Source: Winogradskyella ursingii (GTDB lineage Bacteria > Bacteroidota > Bacteroidia > Flavobacteriales > Flavobacteriaceae). From it: a stretch of 64,000 bases of DNA. Where the stretch lies: positions 682,001 through 746,000 of the forward strand of contig NZ_JABFDH010000002.1 of NCBI RefSeq assembly GCF_013403975.1, read 5' to 3'. Shown one piece after another: positions 52,964 through 61,467 of the stretch. The position numbers and the translations under genes were made by a program. The first letter of the stretch is position 1; each line of letters starts with the position of its first letter. The notes beneath the pieces were generated by a model. That model searched no databases, was not told the origin of the DNA, and worked only from the letters and a program-made list of their open reading frames with translations.

Positions 52964-54535
52964 CTAAAACTTAAAACTTAAACCTGTATACACACCAATA
53001 AAAAATGGTCTAAAATCTCCAGATGTATTATTAAATGTATTTAATTGGTACTTGAATGTTGGTTCAAGATTGATATTCCATTGTTTTGAGAGGTTGTAGT
53101 CCATACCCAAACCAAAATTAGCACTAAAGCTTGTTGAATTGATGTTATTGGCTTCGCCAATTAAGGTGGAGCTGCCGTTAACATCAGCGAAAATCTCATT
53201 GTTATTTAGGAAAAACGTACTGAAACCACCAATCACATTAACACCAAATTTTTTATTTAACAAACGGTATTCAATTTCTAGCGGGACTTCTATAAAACCA
53301 AAGCGCTGATCGATATTTCCAGTATTCTGGGTGTTGAAAACTTCGGGAACAGAGGATCTGTTTATAGTACTATTACTCATTATTGAAATGGTTTGAATAC
53401 CATCTTTAAAATTGATGTTATTGTACTGTGCATTAACACCTCTCGCCGTGGAAGATGGACCAGTAAAAGATAGCACATCCGATGTCGTATGGCTTAAATT
53501 TACATGATTGACCCCTGTACGAATCTTAATTTTTTCGGAAATGGCATAACTACCAGAAATACCATAGCTCATATTAATGTCGCTCCTTTTAGAATTGGTA
53601 TTAAATTGTTGGTCTATAGAAGACCCTTCGCCCAATGAGCTAAAATAAACAGGTGCCACATTGGGTGCAATGCTCCACCTGTTTGGTTTTTCTTCTTCTT
53701 TTTCAATTATTGTGTTAGTGTTTTCTGCTATGGCTTCTTCAATGGATTGTTTTTCTTTAATATTCTCAATTAAAGATTCTGTAACGTTTTTTCTTGAGTC
53801 TTCTATATTATTAATGGAGTTAGAGTCATTTGAACTATCATTATTGGAACTGGAATTTTCTGTAACAGCTCCATTATTATTTTTAATGTTTTTTTCTAAC
53901 TCAGATTTCATTGCATCCGCTTTAATAAGCTTAGTGCTTTCAGAATTATTTGTGTTTGGGTTAGAAGAATTTGAATTTACTGCAACTTTAGATTTGTCTT
54001 CCTTTGAACTTGAAGTTAGTGCTTCATTATTTTTAGATATTGATTCTTTGTTTTTTAAAGATTGATTTACAATTGGATTAGCTTGACGCGATGGTGTTTT
54101 GTTGGGATTTGTTAATTGGTTTGAAACACTTTCCTTTATCTCTATATTATCAGATCCGTCTTCAGTGTTCGACTCAGCTACGCCTTCATTTTTGAAATTA
54201 TCATTGGTGCCATTTTGTCCATCTATTGATATTGAATTAGATTTGTCGTCGCTATTACCACTGTCTTTGTTGTTATTTTTATCAGTATTTACAATAGGTG
54301 AATCTTGAGAATCTAAACCAGAATTAGAATCGAAAAGAGAGATACCCAAGCTTAACAACAGCACAATGCCTGCTGCTACTCCACCTAACTGCCACCAAAT
54401 AGGAATGATTCTTCGCTTCTTTTTCTTGTTACCTAAAGTTTCGTTAATACGATCCCATACCGCTTCATTTGGAGCAACTTCAAAATTTTTGAACTTTTCC
54501 TGAAAGATCCTATCTATGTGTTTCTTGTCTTTCAT
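52964..54535 (-). CDS. Anti-sigma-like/outer-membrane beta-barrel chimeric protein
   Basis: 523 aa. The N-terminal 45 residues are cytoplasmic-looking and charged (KHIDRIFQEKFKNFEVAPNE). One membrane helix is at about 47-67 (WWQLGGVAAGIVLLLSLGIS). A low-complexity Ser/Asn/Lys/Glu linker spans about 70-285. The C-terminal region (about 290-523) has alternating strands of an OMP beta-barrel (NRWSIAPNVAPVYFSSLGEG, later FGLGMDYNLSKQWNINLEP) and ends in Phe, as barrels often do. It shares one base with the ECF sigma gene, so it is probably its partner or regulator. No cleavable signal peptide is visible, which is odd for a barrel. Confidence 0.78.
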   Translation of the reverse strand: MKDKKHIDRIFQEKFKNFEVAPNEAVWDRINETLGNKKKKRRIIPIWWQLGGVAAGIVLLLSLGISLFDSNSGLDSQDSPIVNTDKNNNKDSGNSDDKSNSISIDGQNGTNDNFKNEGVAESNTEDGSDNIEIKESVSNQLTNPNKTPSRQANPIVNQSLKNKESISKNNEALTSSSKEDKSKVAVNSNSSNPNTNNSESTKLIKADAMKSELEKNIKNNNGAVTENSSSNNDSSNDSNSINNIEDSRKNVTESLIENIKEKQSIEEAIAENTNTIIEKEEEKPNRWSIAPNVAPVYFSSLGEGSSIDQQFNTNSKRSDINMSYGISGSYAISEKIKIRTGVNHVNLSHTTSDVLSFTGPSSTARGVNAQYNNINFKDGIQTISIMSNSTINRSSVPEVFNTQNTGNIDQRFGFIEVPLEIEYRLLNKKFGVNVIGGFSTFFLNNNEIFADVNGSSTLIGEANNINSTSFSANFGLGMDYNLSKQWNINLEPTFKYQLNTFNNTSGDFRPFFIGVYTGLSFKF

Positions 54536-55104
54536 TAATTATAATACGATTTTTTAACCGCTTTATATTTTTCAATTTTATCCTTCAATATCGCCCTAGC
54601 TCTAGCTAAATTAGATTTTGAGGTTCCGGTTGAAATATTTATCAACTCGCTTATCTCAACATGCGAATAGCCATCTAACACGTATAAATTAAATATTAAT
54701 CGATATCGATCTGGCAATTCTTGAATGATTTTGAGCAAAAAATTGAGATTAATGTTATCATCTTCTAAATCTACAGTTTCATCTTCAATATTACCTTCAT
54801 TAACTAGGTCATACACCTTTACATTTTCTCTATAGCGACCTAATGCTGTATTTATTACTATTCGTTTTAACCAACCCTCAAAAGAACCTTTATGATTATA
54901 TTGATCTATTTTATTGAAAATAGTTATAAAGGCATCGTGCAGATTGTCTTCTGCCTCTGCATAATTCCTTGAATACTTAAGACAAACCGTAAATAATTTA
55001 CTTGCAAATTGCTTGTATAACTGGCTTTGCGCTTGAGCATCGTGTTTTGCACAATTTTTAATGAGTTGTTCTAAACTCACATTAGCTAAGGGATTAATTA
55101 ACAA
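54535..55104 (-). CDS. ECF RNA polymerase sigma factor
   Basis: 189 aa at most. Region 2 (SQLYKQFASKLFTVCLKYSR near 28-47, then AEAEDNLHDAFITIFNKI near 50-67) and region 4 (QELPDRYRLIFNLYVLDGYS near 132-151, then EISELINISTGTSKSNLARA) are clear, and there is no region 3. It is an extracytoplasmic-function sigma of the Bacteroidota type. The longest start is TTG at 55104; a GTG at 55080, giving MSLEQL, matches the usual start of homologues and may be the real one. The stop overlaps the barrel gene by 1 nt, so sigma and partner are coupled. Confidence 0.9.
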   Translation of the reverse strand: MLINPLANVSLEQLIKNCAKHDAQAQSQLYKQFASKLFTVCLKYSRNYAEAEDNLHDAFITIFNKIDQYNHKGSFEGWLKRIVINTALGRYRENVKVYDLVNEGNIEDETVDLEDDNINLNFLLKIIQELPDRYRLIFNLYVLDGYSHVEISELINISTGTSKSNLARARAILKDKIEKYKAVKKSYYN

Positions 55105-55132
55105 TTAAGCTGACTACTGCCAGCAATAGTTT

Positions 55133-55543
55133 TTATTCATTTACAACTGGAATTTCAACTAAAAAATACTCGTCTTGGCCCATGTCATCTTCTCCTTTGT
55201 AAAATTTAAAGATATAGGTCTCATTACTAGTAGGCGTAAAGTTAAGATCTACAGTTACGGCTTCGGTATTTTGTATACAACTAACGTTGGTATATACAGT
55301 ATTTACTACTGCGACAGTTCTTTCGTTTCCATCTATTTCGTAATAGAAATCATTAAATTCATAACAGAAGTTAGGTCTGGTATAGGTTATGGATATAACG
55401 TGAGGTTCTCCTAAAACGAATTCTTCAGGCGTTATAACACTATCTATTGGAATAACTTCAAGATAAAAATTTTGTTCATCATCTATACTACAAGATGTCA
55501 TCGTTGTTACCAAAACGAGTAACAATAAAATGTATCTTTTCAT
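55133..55543 (-). CDS. Small uncharacterised lipoprotein
   Basis: 136 aa from the ATG at 55543; a longer frame to 55588 adds a non-signal extension. The signal is MKRYILLLLVLVTTMTSC, giving lipid Cys18, then an acidic SIDDEQ stretch. The mature domain is beta-rich with FEFYKGEDDMG-like content near the end, and two Cys near residues 61 and 88 could pair. I do not recognise the family. It sits between recA and the sigma gene on the same strand and is separated from recA by a terminator. Confidence 0.65.
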   Translation of the reverse strand: MKRYILLLLVLVTTMTSCSIDDEQNFYLEVIPIDSVITPEEFVLGEPHVISITYTRPNFCYEFNDFYYEIDGNERTVAVVNTVYTNVSCIQNTEAVTVDLNFTPTSNETYIFKFYKGEDDMGQDEYFLVEIPVVNE

Positions 55544-55605
55544 ATTTAATATAATTGAGTTTTTGTTTTGTAGATGCACAAAACTCAAAAGCGTTGCGTC
55601 AAAAA

Positions 55606-55635
55606 ATAAAAAAATCCTGATTTTTCAGGATTTTT
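55606..55635 (-). terminator. recA terminator
   Basis: Stem TCCTGA / TCAGGA extended by A-T pairs (arms 55610-55620 and 55625-55635), TTTT-side loop, with a T run when read on the minus strand. It ends 7 nt after the recA stop. Confidence 0.85.
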
Positions 55636-55642
55636 TAACTTT

Positions 55643-56647
55643 CTATTCAGAATCGTTGATTAATGTTCTTACTTTTTCTTCCAGTTCGTCCATTAAATCC
55701 GGATTTTCTTTAATTAAAGCTTTAACTGCATCACGTCCCTGGCCAAGTTTGGTATCTCCATAGCTAAACCAAGAGCCACTCTTTTTTATAATGTCATGTT
55801 CTACTGCTATATCTAAAATTTCACCCACTTTCGATATTCCTTCTCCATACATAATGTCAAACTCGGCGGTTCTAAATGGTGGCGCTACTTTATTCTTAAC
55901 CACTTTTACACGTGTTTTGTTACCTTGTACGGCACTATTACTATCCTTAATTTGTGTAGATCGACGAATGTCTAAACGTACCGAACAGTAAAATTTAAGT
56001 GCATTACCTCCCGTTGTCGTTTCAGGATTACCAAACATAACTCCTATTTTCTCACGTAATTGATTAATGAAAATAACGGTACAATTGGTTTTACTTATAG
56101 ACCCTGTTAATTTTCTTAATGCTTGAGACATCAAACGTGCATGAAGTCCCATTTTTGAGTCACCCATTTCACCTTCAATCTCGCTTTTTGGCGTCAAGGC
56201 AGCCACAGAATCAATGACAATAATATCAATAGCGCCAGAGCGAATTAAATTATCAGCAATTTCTAATGCTTGCTCTCCATTATCTGGTTGGGAAATAATG
56301 AGGTTTTCTAAATCAACACCTAATTTTTCAGCATAAAAGCGATCAAAAGCATGTTCAGCATCAATAAATGCCGCAATACCTCCTGCTTTTTGCGCCTCTG
56401 CAATGGCATGTAAAGTAAGGGTAGTTTTACCTGAGGATTCTGGTCCGTAAATTTCTATTACACGTCCTCTCGGATAGCCTCCAACTCCTAAAGCTATATC
56501 CAAACCTAAAGAACCGGACGAAATAGAATCGACATCCACAATTGCTTGGTCGCTCATTTTCATTACGGTACCCTTTCCGTAGGCTTTATCTAATTTATCT
56601 AATGTTAATTTTAATGCTTTTAATTTTGCGTCTTTTTCACTGCTCAT
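55643..56647 (-). CDS. recA: Recombinase RecA
   Basis: 334 aa, normal for Bacteroidota. Walker A is GPESSGKT at residues 68-75. The Walker B segment is [20 protein letters not shown] near 138-157, with the DNA-binding loops L1 ([20 protein letters not shown]) and L2 ([20 protein letters not shown]). It forms ATP-dependent filaments on single-stranded DNA for recombination and repair, and would receive DprA-loaded DNA in transformation. A 383-nt structured gap separates it from divergent trhO. Confidence 0.97.
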   Translation of the reverse strand: MSSEKDAKLKALKLTLDKLDKAYGKGTVMKMSDQAIVDVDSISSGSLGLDIALGVGGYPRGRVIEIYGPESSGKTTLTLHAIAEAQKAGGIAAFIDAEHAFDRFYAEKLGVDLENLIISQPDNGEQALEIADNLIRSGAIDIIVIDSVAALTPKSEIEGEMGDSKMGLHARLMSQALRKLTGSISKTNCTVIFINQLREKIGVMFGNPETTTGGNALKFYCSVRLDIRRSTQIKDSNSAVQGNKTRVKVVKNKVAPPFRTAEFDIMYGEGISKVGEILDIAVEHDIIKKSGSWFSYGDTKLGQGRDAVKALIKENPDLMDELEEKVRTLINDSE

Positions 56648-56782
56648 TTCTTCTGTTTTTCTAATTTATTGCAACAGCTAAAATACCACTAATTTTACTT
56701 TTTTTAAATTTATGACGCAACCATTTTGCACTTTTTACATCTACTGATTGAAAAAGGAAAAAATTGCTATGAATTGGATTGA

Positions 56783-56952
56783 AATCTTAAGATTAGACAT
56801 CATCTAAGTGTATTAACAATCCGATTAAAGTTTTAGGCGTTTCAGTTTTATTCTTGTAAAATGAAACTGTGAAGCCCATGTAGATTAACCTTTTAATTAG
56901 TTTTAGTTTAGTTAATCTAAAAAAGCACTGCAACTTATGTAGTGCTTTTTTT
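56783..56952 (+). ncRNA. Candidate structured non-coding RNA ending in an intrinsic terminator
   Basis: The series of inverted repeats ends in a terminator that has no gene in front of it on the plus strand (recA is on the other strand). That is the pattern expected of a small RNA. No exact TAnnTTTG box lies at its 5' end; TAAATTTA near 56705 is one mismatch away. The 5' boundary is not known. Confidence 0.35.
56918..56952 (+). terminator. Terminator upstream of trhO
   Basis: Stem AAAAAGCACTGCA / TGTAGTGCTTTTT with one G-U pair and a 6-nt loop, followed by a T run to 56952. Confidence 0.8.
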
Positions 56953-56984
56953 GTGCTAAAAACCGTCAATCTTAACAAAATCAA

Positions 56985-56992
56985 TACCTTTG
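56985..56992 (+). promoter_or_regulatory. -7 box for trhO
   Basis: TACCTTTG, an exact TAnnTTTG, 38 nt before the ATG at 57031, directly after the upstream terminator. Confidence 0.65.
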
Positions 56993-57030
56993 CAGTTCAA
57001 AATAACTCTAACTTAAAATATTAGTATAGC

Positions 57031-58101
57031 ATGCAACTGTACAATAACTTAAGTGCTAAGGAAAGAGCTGCTCTTATTGAAGAGGCAGGTAAAGAACGAC
57101 TCACGATCTCTTTCTACAAGTACGCGAAAATCGAAAACACCGAAATTTTTAGAAACCACATGTTTCTGGCTTGGGATGAGCTTGACGTTCTAGGCAGAAT
57201 CTATATTGCTACCGAAGGGATTAATGCACAACTTTCTGTGCCAGCAGAGAATTTTGATGGATTTAAAAAACATCTCGACACCATTTCATTTTTAGAAAAT
57301 GTAAGATTAAATGTTGCCATTGAACACGATAACTTTTCTTTTTTAAAATTGAAAGTCAAAGTGCGAAATAAAATTGTGGCAGATGGCTTAAACGATAATA
57401 CTTTTGACGTTACAAACAAAGGTGTTCATGTTGAGGCAAAACAATTCAACGAGCTTATTGAAGACCCAGATACGGTCTTAGTGGATATGCGCAACCATTA
57501 CGAAAGTGAAATAGGACATTTTAAAAATGCCATTACACCAGATGTTGACACCTTCAGGGAATCGTTGGATTTAATTGAGGAAGATTTAAGAGCGCATAAA
57601 GAGGACAAAAAGTTAGTAATGTATTGCACTGGCGGTATACGCTGCGAGAAAGCCAGTGCCTATTATAAGCACAAAGGATTTAAAAATGTTTTTCAATTAG
57701 AAGGTGGTATCATCAACTATGTAAGACAGGTAGAATCCGAAGGTTTGGACAATAAGTTTATTGGCAAAAATTTTGTGTTTGACCAAAGACGGTCAGAACG
57801 TATAAGCGATGATGTCATAGCCCAATGTCATCAATGTGGTGAGCCAGCGGACCTTCATACAAATTGCGCTAATGAAGCTTGCCATCTGCTATTTATTCAA
57901 TGTGAAAGCTGTAAGGACAAAATGGAAAATTGTTGTTCCACAACTTGTATGGAAATCAATAGGCTTCCGCATGAAGAACAAAAAGCATTAAGAAAAGGAC
58001 AAGGAAATAGTAATGATATTTTCAAGAAAGGAAGAGCAGATCATCTACCGTATAAAAAGGATTTGAGAAATATTTTTGAAACTCTTAAAGCTTCAAAATA
58101 A
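57031..58101 (+). CDS. trhO: tRNA uridine(34) hydroxylase TrhO (rhodanese-domain)
   Basis: 356 aa. The N-terminal acylphosphatase-like domain has YIATEGINAQLSVPAE near residues 57-72. The rhodanese domain follows with active-site Cys199 in YCTGGIRCEKA. A Cys-rich C-terminal segment (CHQCGEPADLHTNC near 266-279, then CESCKDKMENCCS) probably binds zinc. TrhO enzymes hydroxylate U34 of tRNAs using O2 and a carried oxygen. Length and motifs match the UPF0176/YceA family. The stop is followed by a strong imperfect palindrome. Confidence 0.92.
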   Translation: MQLYNNLSAKERAALIEEAGKERLTISFYKYAKIENTEIFRNHMFLAWDELDVLGRIYIATEGINAQLSVPAENFDGFKKHLDTISFLENVRLNVAIEHDNFSFLKLKVKVRNKIVADGLNDNTFDVTNKGVHVEAKQFNELIEDPDTVLVDMRNHYESEIGHFKNAITPDVDTFRESLDLIEEDLRAHKEDKKLVMYCTGGIRCEKASAYYKHKGFKNVFQLEGGIINYVRQVESEGLDNKFIGKNFVFDQRRSERISDDVIAQCHQCGEPADLHTNCANEACHLLFIQCESCKDKMENCCSTTCMEINRLPHEEQKALRKGQGNSNDIFKKGRADHLPYKKDLRNIFETLKASK

Positions 58102-58113
58102 AATTAAATCATT

Positions 58114-58154
58114 TTGAGCGTAGCTGAATCTCTTAAATTTTCAACTACGCTCAA
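58114..58154. terminator. Bidirectional terminator formed by an inverted pair of TCGAAG-family-like repeats (copy 5)
   Basis: TTGAGCGTAGCTGAA (58114-58128) and TTCAACTACGCTCAA (58140-58154), 15 bp with one mismatch and an 11-nt loop, between convergent trhO and the M23 gene. TTGAGCGnAG resembles the core of the dispersed repeat. Confidence 0.65.
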
Positions 58155-58162
58155 TTTGACCT

Positions 58163-59584
58163 TTAATCTTTAATTATTTTTATTTGTTTCCTCTGGTTAT
58201 TTTGACCCACTAGAGTAGCAAAATACATACCTTTAGAAAGTTGTGAAAGGTTTAGTTCTTTTAAACCAATACTTGAATTTTCTTCAACTTTTATTACCGT
58301 TTTTCCCATTATATCTACAATGGTTGCGCTTTCAATATTAACTCTAGAATTAATAGTAACTATATCGTTAAAAGGGTTAGGATAAATTGAAGTAGACTCT
58401 AAATTTTCTTTATCGACACTAAGGACACCACTAACATTGAAGGTATGCGTAACAGTCTGGCCTTGATAGGTGGCTTGCCATTTCCATGCACCGTCCATAT
58501 TGTAAATTCCAGAATAAGTCCAGTACCAATAAGAGGCAACATAATCATCATTAAAAGCGAAATTCCAATTGTAAACTATTGAGTTGTCTGGTCTAATAAT
58601 TCTAAGGTTAATACTCGTTCCGCTCATTTGATCTCTCATATAAAGACCAAAAGTAATTGGATCTGAAGTGTCAAAATCATCACTTTCATTAGTTACTTCT
58701 TGTTCTGGGCAAGTGGGAAATTGAGGAGGAGCACTATGTGTTAGTACCGCATTAATGTTTGGATTGTCATAAGGTTTTTGGGTTTGCCACCAAGTGTCTG
58801 TATTAAGACTGTTACACGGGCCTGCGTAAGGATCTGCCAAAACATCTTGGCCTACACCTCCTAACTCAACTTCAGAATAAACTTCAAAATGTAAATGTGG
58901 CCCCGTTGAGTTACCAGAACTGCCAACAATACCTAAATATTCTCCCTCGGTTACCATATCACCAACATTTTTAGTTGTTGGCGAATTTTGTTTCATATGT
59001 CCGTACAAAGCGACACTTCCGTCTGAATGTTGTACGTAGACAGCATTCCAGTTTCCACCACTCAACGAACAACTTCTGTCTGGTTGAGAACCACCTTTTG
59101 CAATAATTTGACCTGGTGCTGCTGCAATTATTTCGACCTCATCATTATCCATGAGCTTCCATTGAAATGGCCAGTTAAAAACATCGATTCCTGCGTGATT
59201 ATAACCGTCGGTAGTGTCATAAGTTCTTCCCTCGCAATTGTAATCCAATACTTGGTTTGGATAGGCCGAGTTTTGATCTACATAATTAGAAATTCCCCAA
59301 ACATCATTATAATTAGACCCATTACTTTTTTTAATTGGCCATATAAATAAAGGGTGTGGCATTTTATTCGCCTTATTGAAAGCCAATCGGCCTTGTTGGG
59401 AGAGATCTATTATGCCACTTTTAATTTTAGATTTAACCTCTTCTCTTTGAGAGTCTGTTAAACATGGCGTTTTATCTGCGTTAAAAACAAATTCACCTCC
59501 TTCGGGCTCAAAATAGTTGTCTTGCGCTGTCGACAAACTAATTGAAAATAAGGTAACAAATAGGATAGTAATTGTTGATTTCAT
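58163..59584 (-). CDS. Secreted M23 metallopeptidase with T9SS sorting domain
   Basis: 473 aa. Signal peptide at 1-20 (LFVTLFSISLSTAQ). The M23 catalytic domain has H130-x3-D134 (HAGID) and the HxH pair H230/H232 in GPHLHFEVY, with GNSTGPH just before. A beta domain (about 300-390) precedes a type A T9SS sorting domain (about 398-473, YPNPFNDIVTINS, GKTVIKV, KGMYFATL, KIIKD). The enzyme should be a secreted endopeptidase acting on peptidoglycan or glycine-rich protein, delivered through the T9SS. Unlike EnvC at 47025 it keeps all catalytic residues. Confidence 0.92.
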   Translation of the reverse strand: MKSTITILFVTLFSISLSTAQDNYFEPEGGEFVFNADKTPCLTDSQREEVKSKIKSGIIDLSQQGRLAFNKANKMPHPLFIWPIKKSNGSNYNDVWGISNYVDQNSAYPNQVLDYNCEGRTYDTTDGYNHAGIDVFNWPFQWKLMDNDEVEIIAAAPGQIIAKGGSQPDRSCSLSGGNWNAVYVQHSDGSVALYGHMKQNSPTTKNVGDMVTEGEYLGIVGSSGNSTGPHLHFEVYSEVELGGVGQDVLADPYAGPCNSLNTDTWWQTQKPYDNPNINAVLTHSAPPQFPTCPEQEVTNESDDFDTSDPITFGLYMRDQMSGTSINLRIIRPDNSIVYNWNFAFNDDYVASYWYWTYSGIYNMDGAWKWQATYQGQTVTHTFNVSGVLSVDKENLESTSIYPNPFNDIVTINSRVNIESATIVDIMGKTVIKVEENSSIGLKELNLSQLSKGMYFATLVGQNNQRKQIKIIKD

Positions 59585-59787
59585 AATTAAATATTTTAGT
59601 GGTTTATTAATTAATCGAAAAACTTAAAAAATGTGAGCATAAGAAAATCTGAGATTTATTTTTACGCAATCTAATATCCTTCTTGACCTTCGAGAACTAA
59701 AGAAATAATCTTATCTTTACTCATTAATTATTTACGAATCCTATAGCTAGAATCTTAAGATCTTCTAGACTAAATATACAAAATTTT

Positions 59788-60975
59788 ATGGCTTGCAACA
59801 GTTGCTCAACTGGTAAAGACGGCCAACCAAAAGGATGCAAAAACAATGGTACGTGCGGCACCGACAGCTGTAATAAACTTACTGTTTTTGATTGGTTGGC
59901 TAACATGTCACTTCCTAATGGACAAGAACCTTTTATAGGTGTTGAAGTGCGTTTTAAAAATGGAAGAAAACAGTACTACAAAAACACAGAAAATTTAACA
60001 CTTGGTATTGGCGATATTGTTGCCACACAAGCACCTTCTGGTCACGATGTCGGGATGGTTACTCTTACGGGAGAATTGGTTCGTGTGCAAATGAAGCGCA
60101 AAAAAGTGAATTTGGAAGACGAAGAAAACGTCTTAAAAATTTATCGTAAGGCTTCACAAAAAGACATTGACATTTGGTCTGCTTCTCGAGAAAAAGAAGA
60201 AACGATGAAAGTCAAAGCAAGACAGTTTGCAATTGACTTAAGATTAAAAATGAAGATTTCTGATATCGAATACCAAGGCGATGGCAGTAAAGCCACATTC
60301 TATTATACGGCTGAAGAACGTGTAGATTTTAGAGAATTAATTAAAGTTTTTGCACGAGAATTTAGAACACGGATTGAAATGAAACAAGTGGGCTTTAGGC
60401 AAGAGGCAGCAAGACTTGGAGGCATTGGTTCATGCGGAAGGGAGTTATGTTGTTCAACTTGGCTTACAGATTTTAGGTCGGTGAGCACATCTGCTGCACG
60501 CTATCAACAGCTTTCTCTTAATCCATTAAAATTAGCAGGCCAATGTGGTAAATTAAAATGTTGTCTCAATTATGAACTGGATGCCTATTTAGATGCATTA
60601 AAGGCATTTCCGAAATCTGACGTAAAACTATATACTGAAAAGGGTACAGCGGTCTGTCAAAAAACAGATATTTTTAAAGGACTTATGTGGTACGCCTATG
60701 AAGGTGAATGGATGAATTGGCATGTTATTACTACAGACCAAGCCAATGAAATCATTTCAAAAAATAAGAAAAAAGAAAAAGTAGCTAGTCTAGAAATGTA
60801 TGCGGCAGAGCACGTCCAAGACACTAAAACCGAATTTGAAAACGTTGTAGGTCAAGATAGTTTAACGCGTTTTGATAGTCCAAAATCAAATAAGAAACGT
60901 AAAAACAATAGGAATAAGAAAAATCGTAATCGAAACCGTAACAGAAAGCAAAAGCCAAATGCAAAAAAGAATTAG
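59788..60975 (+). CDS. ricT: RicT-like PSP1-domain protein with Cys-rich N-terminus
   Basis: 395 aa. Five cysteines lie in the first 28 residues (C3, C6, C17, C23, C28), followed by the PSP1/RicT core (EPFIGVEVRFKNGRKQYYKN near 47-66). GSCGRELCCSTWLTDF near 213-228 and GQCGKLKCCLNYELD near 248-262 add further Cys pairs. The C-terminal 30 residues are highly basic (KKRKNNRNKKNRNRN). RicT in B. subtilis belongs to a 4Fe-4S complex with RicA/RicF that affects RNA processing; here the partners are not nearby. Its end overlaps gldH by 17 nt. Confidence 0.9.
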   Translation: MACNSCSTGKDGQPKGCKNNGTCGTDSCNKLTVFDWLANMSLPNGQEPFIGVEVRFKNGRKQYYKNTENLTLGIGDIVATQAPSGHDVGMVTLTGELVRVQMKRKKVNLEDEENVLKIYRKASQKDIDIWSASREKEETMKVKARQFAIDLRLKMKISDIEYQGDGSKATFYYTAEERVDFRELIKVFAREFRTRIEMKQVGFRQEAARLGGIGSCGRELCCSTWLTDFRSVSTSAARYQQLSLNPLKLAGQCGKLKCCLNYELDAYLDALKAFPKSDVKLYTEKGTAVCQKTDIFKGLMWYAYEGEWMNWHVITTDQANEIISKNKKKEKVASLEMYAAEHVQDTKTEFENVVGQDSLTRFDSPKSNKKRKNNRNKKNRNRNRNRKQKPNAKKN

Positions 60976-61465
60976 CAGGTTACTAATAATTGTGGTTTGT
61001 CTTTTTTTTATCACAAGTTGCGATTCTAAAGCTGTTTATGACGAGTACAAATCGGTACCAAATCAATGGCATAAGGATTCTATTGCAAGCTTTAATTTTA
61101 AAGCTCCAGACACCACGAATGCTTATAATCTCTATGTAAACCTTAGAAATAATGCGGCATATAGGTATAGCAATCTTTTTTTAATTGTGACATTAAACTA
61201 TCCTAATGGCAAAACTGTAAAAGATACCTTAGAATACAAAATGGCCAAACCAAATGGAGAATTATTAGGCGAAGGCTTTTCTGATGTTAAGGAAAACAAA
61301 TTGTGGTACAGAGGTTACAAAACCCCTTTTAGATTTACCGAAGAGGGCGAGTACACTGCGGCCATTCAACATGCTATGCGTAAAAATGGTGATATAGATG
61401 GTCTTGTTAATTTAGAAGGAATTACAGATATAGGCTTTAGAGTAGAACAAGGGTCAAAAAACTAA
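60959..61465 (+). CDS. gldH: Gliding motility lipoprotein GldH
   Basis: 168 aa from the ATG at 60959, which gives a proper lipoprotein signal (ISRLLIIVVCLFFITSC, Cys21). DSKAVYDEYKSVPNQWHKDS directly after it and the NLYVNLRNNAAYRYSNLFL segment near 60-78 are the GldH signature. GldH is required for gliding and T9SS function in Flavobacterium. The start lies inside ricT (17-nt overlap) and PBP1A starts 2 nt after the stop. The ricT-gldH-PBP1A order is the known flavobacterial one. Confidence 0.93.
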   Translation: MQKRISRLLIIVVCLFFITSCDSKAVYDEYKSVPNQWHKDSIASFNFKAPDTTNAYNLYVNLRNNAAYRYSNLFLIVTLNYPNGKTVKDTLEYKMAKPNGELLGEGFSDVKENKLWYRGYKTPFRFTEEGEYTAAIQHAMRKNGDIDGLVNLEGITDIGFRVEQGSKN

Positions 61466-61467
61466 TT

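Larger units (their letters stand above)
56648..57030. other. 383-nt non-coding gap between recA and trhO
   Basis: No credible ORF. It holds, from left, an AT-rich recA leader; a 12-bp perfect palindrome AATCTTAAGATT (56783-56794); a hairpin CAGTTTTATT / AATGAAACTG (56843-56852, 56860-56869); an inverted repeat TAGATTAAC / GTTAATCTA (56881-56889, 56911-56919); a strong terminator (56919-56952); and the trhO -7 box (56985-56992). Confidence 0.7.

Noticed and set aside
53661..54065. 134-aa plus-strand frame within the barrel-protein gene
   Set aside because: It is the antisense reading of a low-complexity Ser/Asn/Glu linker, which is why it stays open.
56793..56984. 63-aa minus-strand frame in the recA-trhO gap
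   Set aside because: It runs through the hairpins and terminator, is rich in Lys/Leu from AT-rich sequence, and has no family resemblance.
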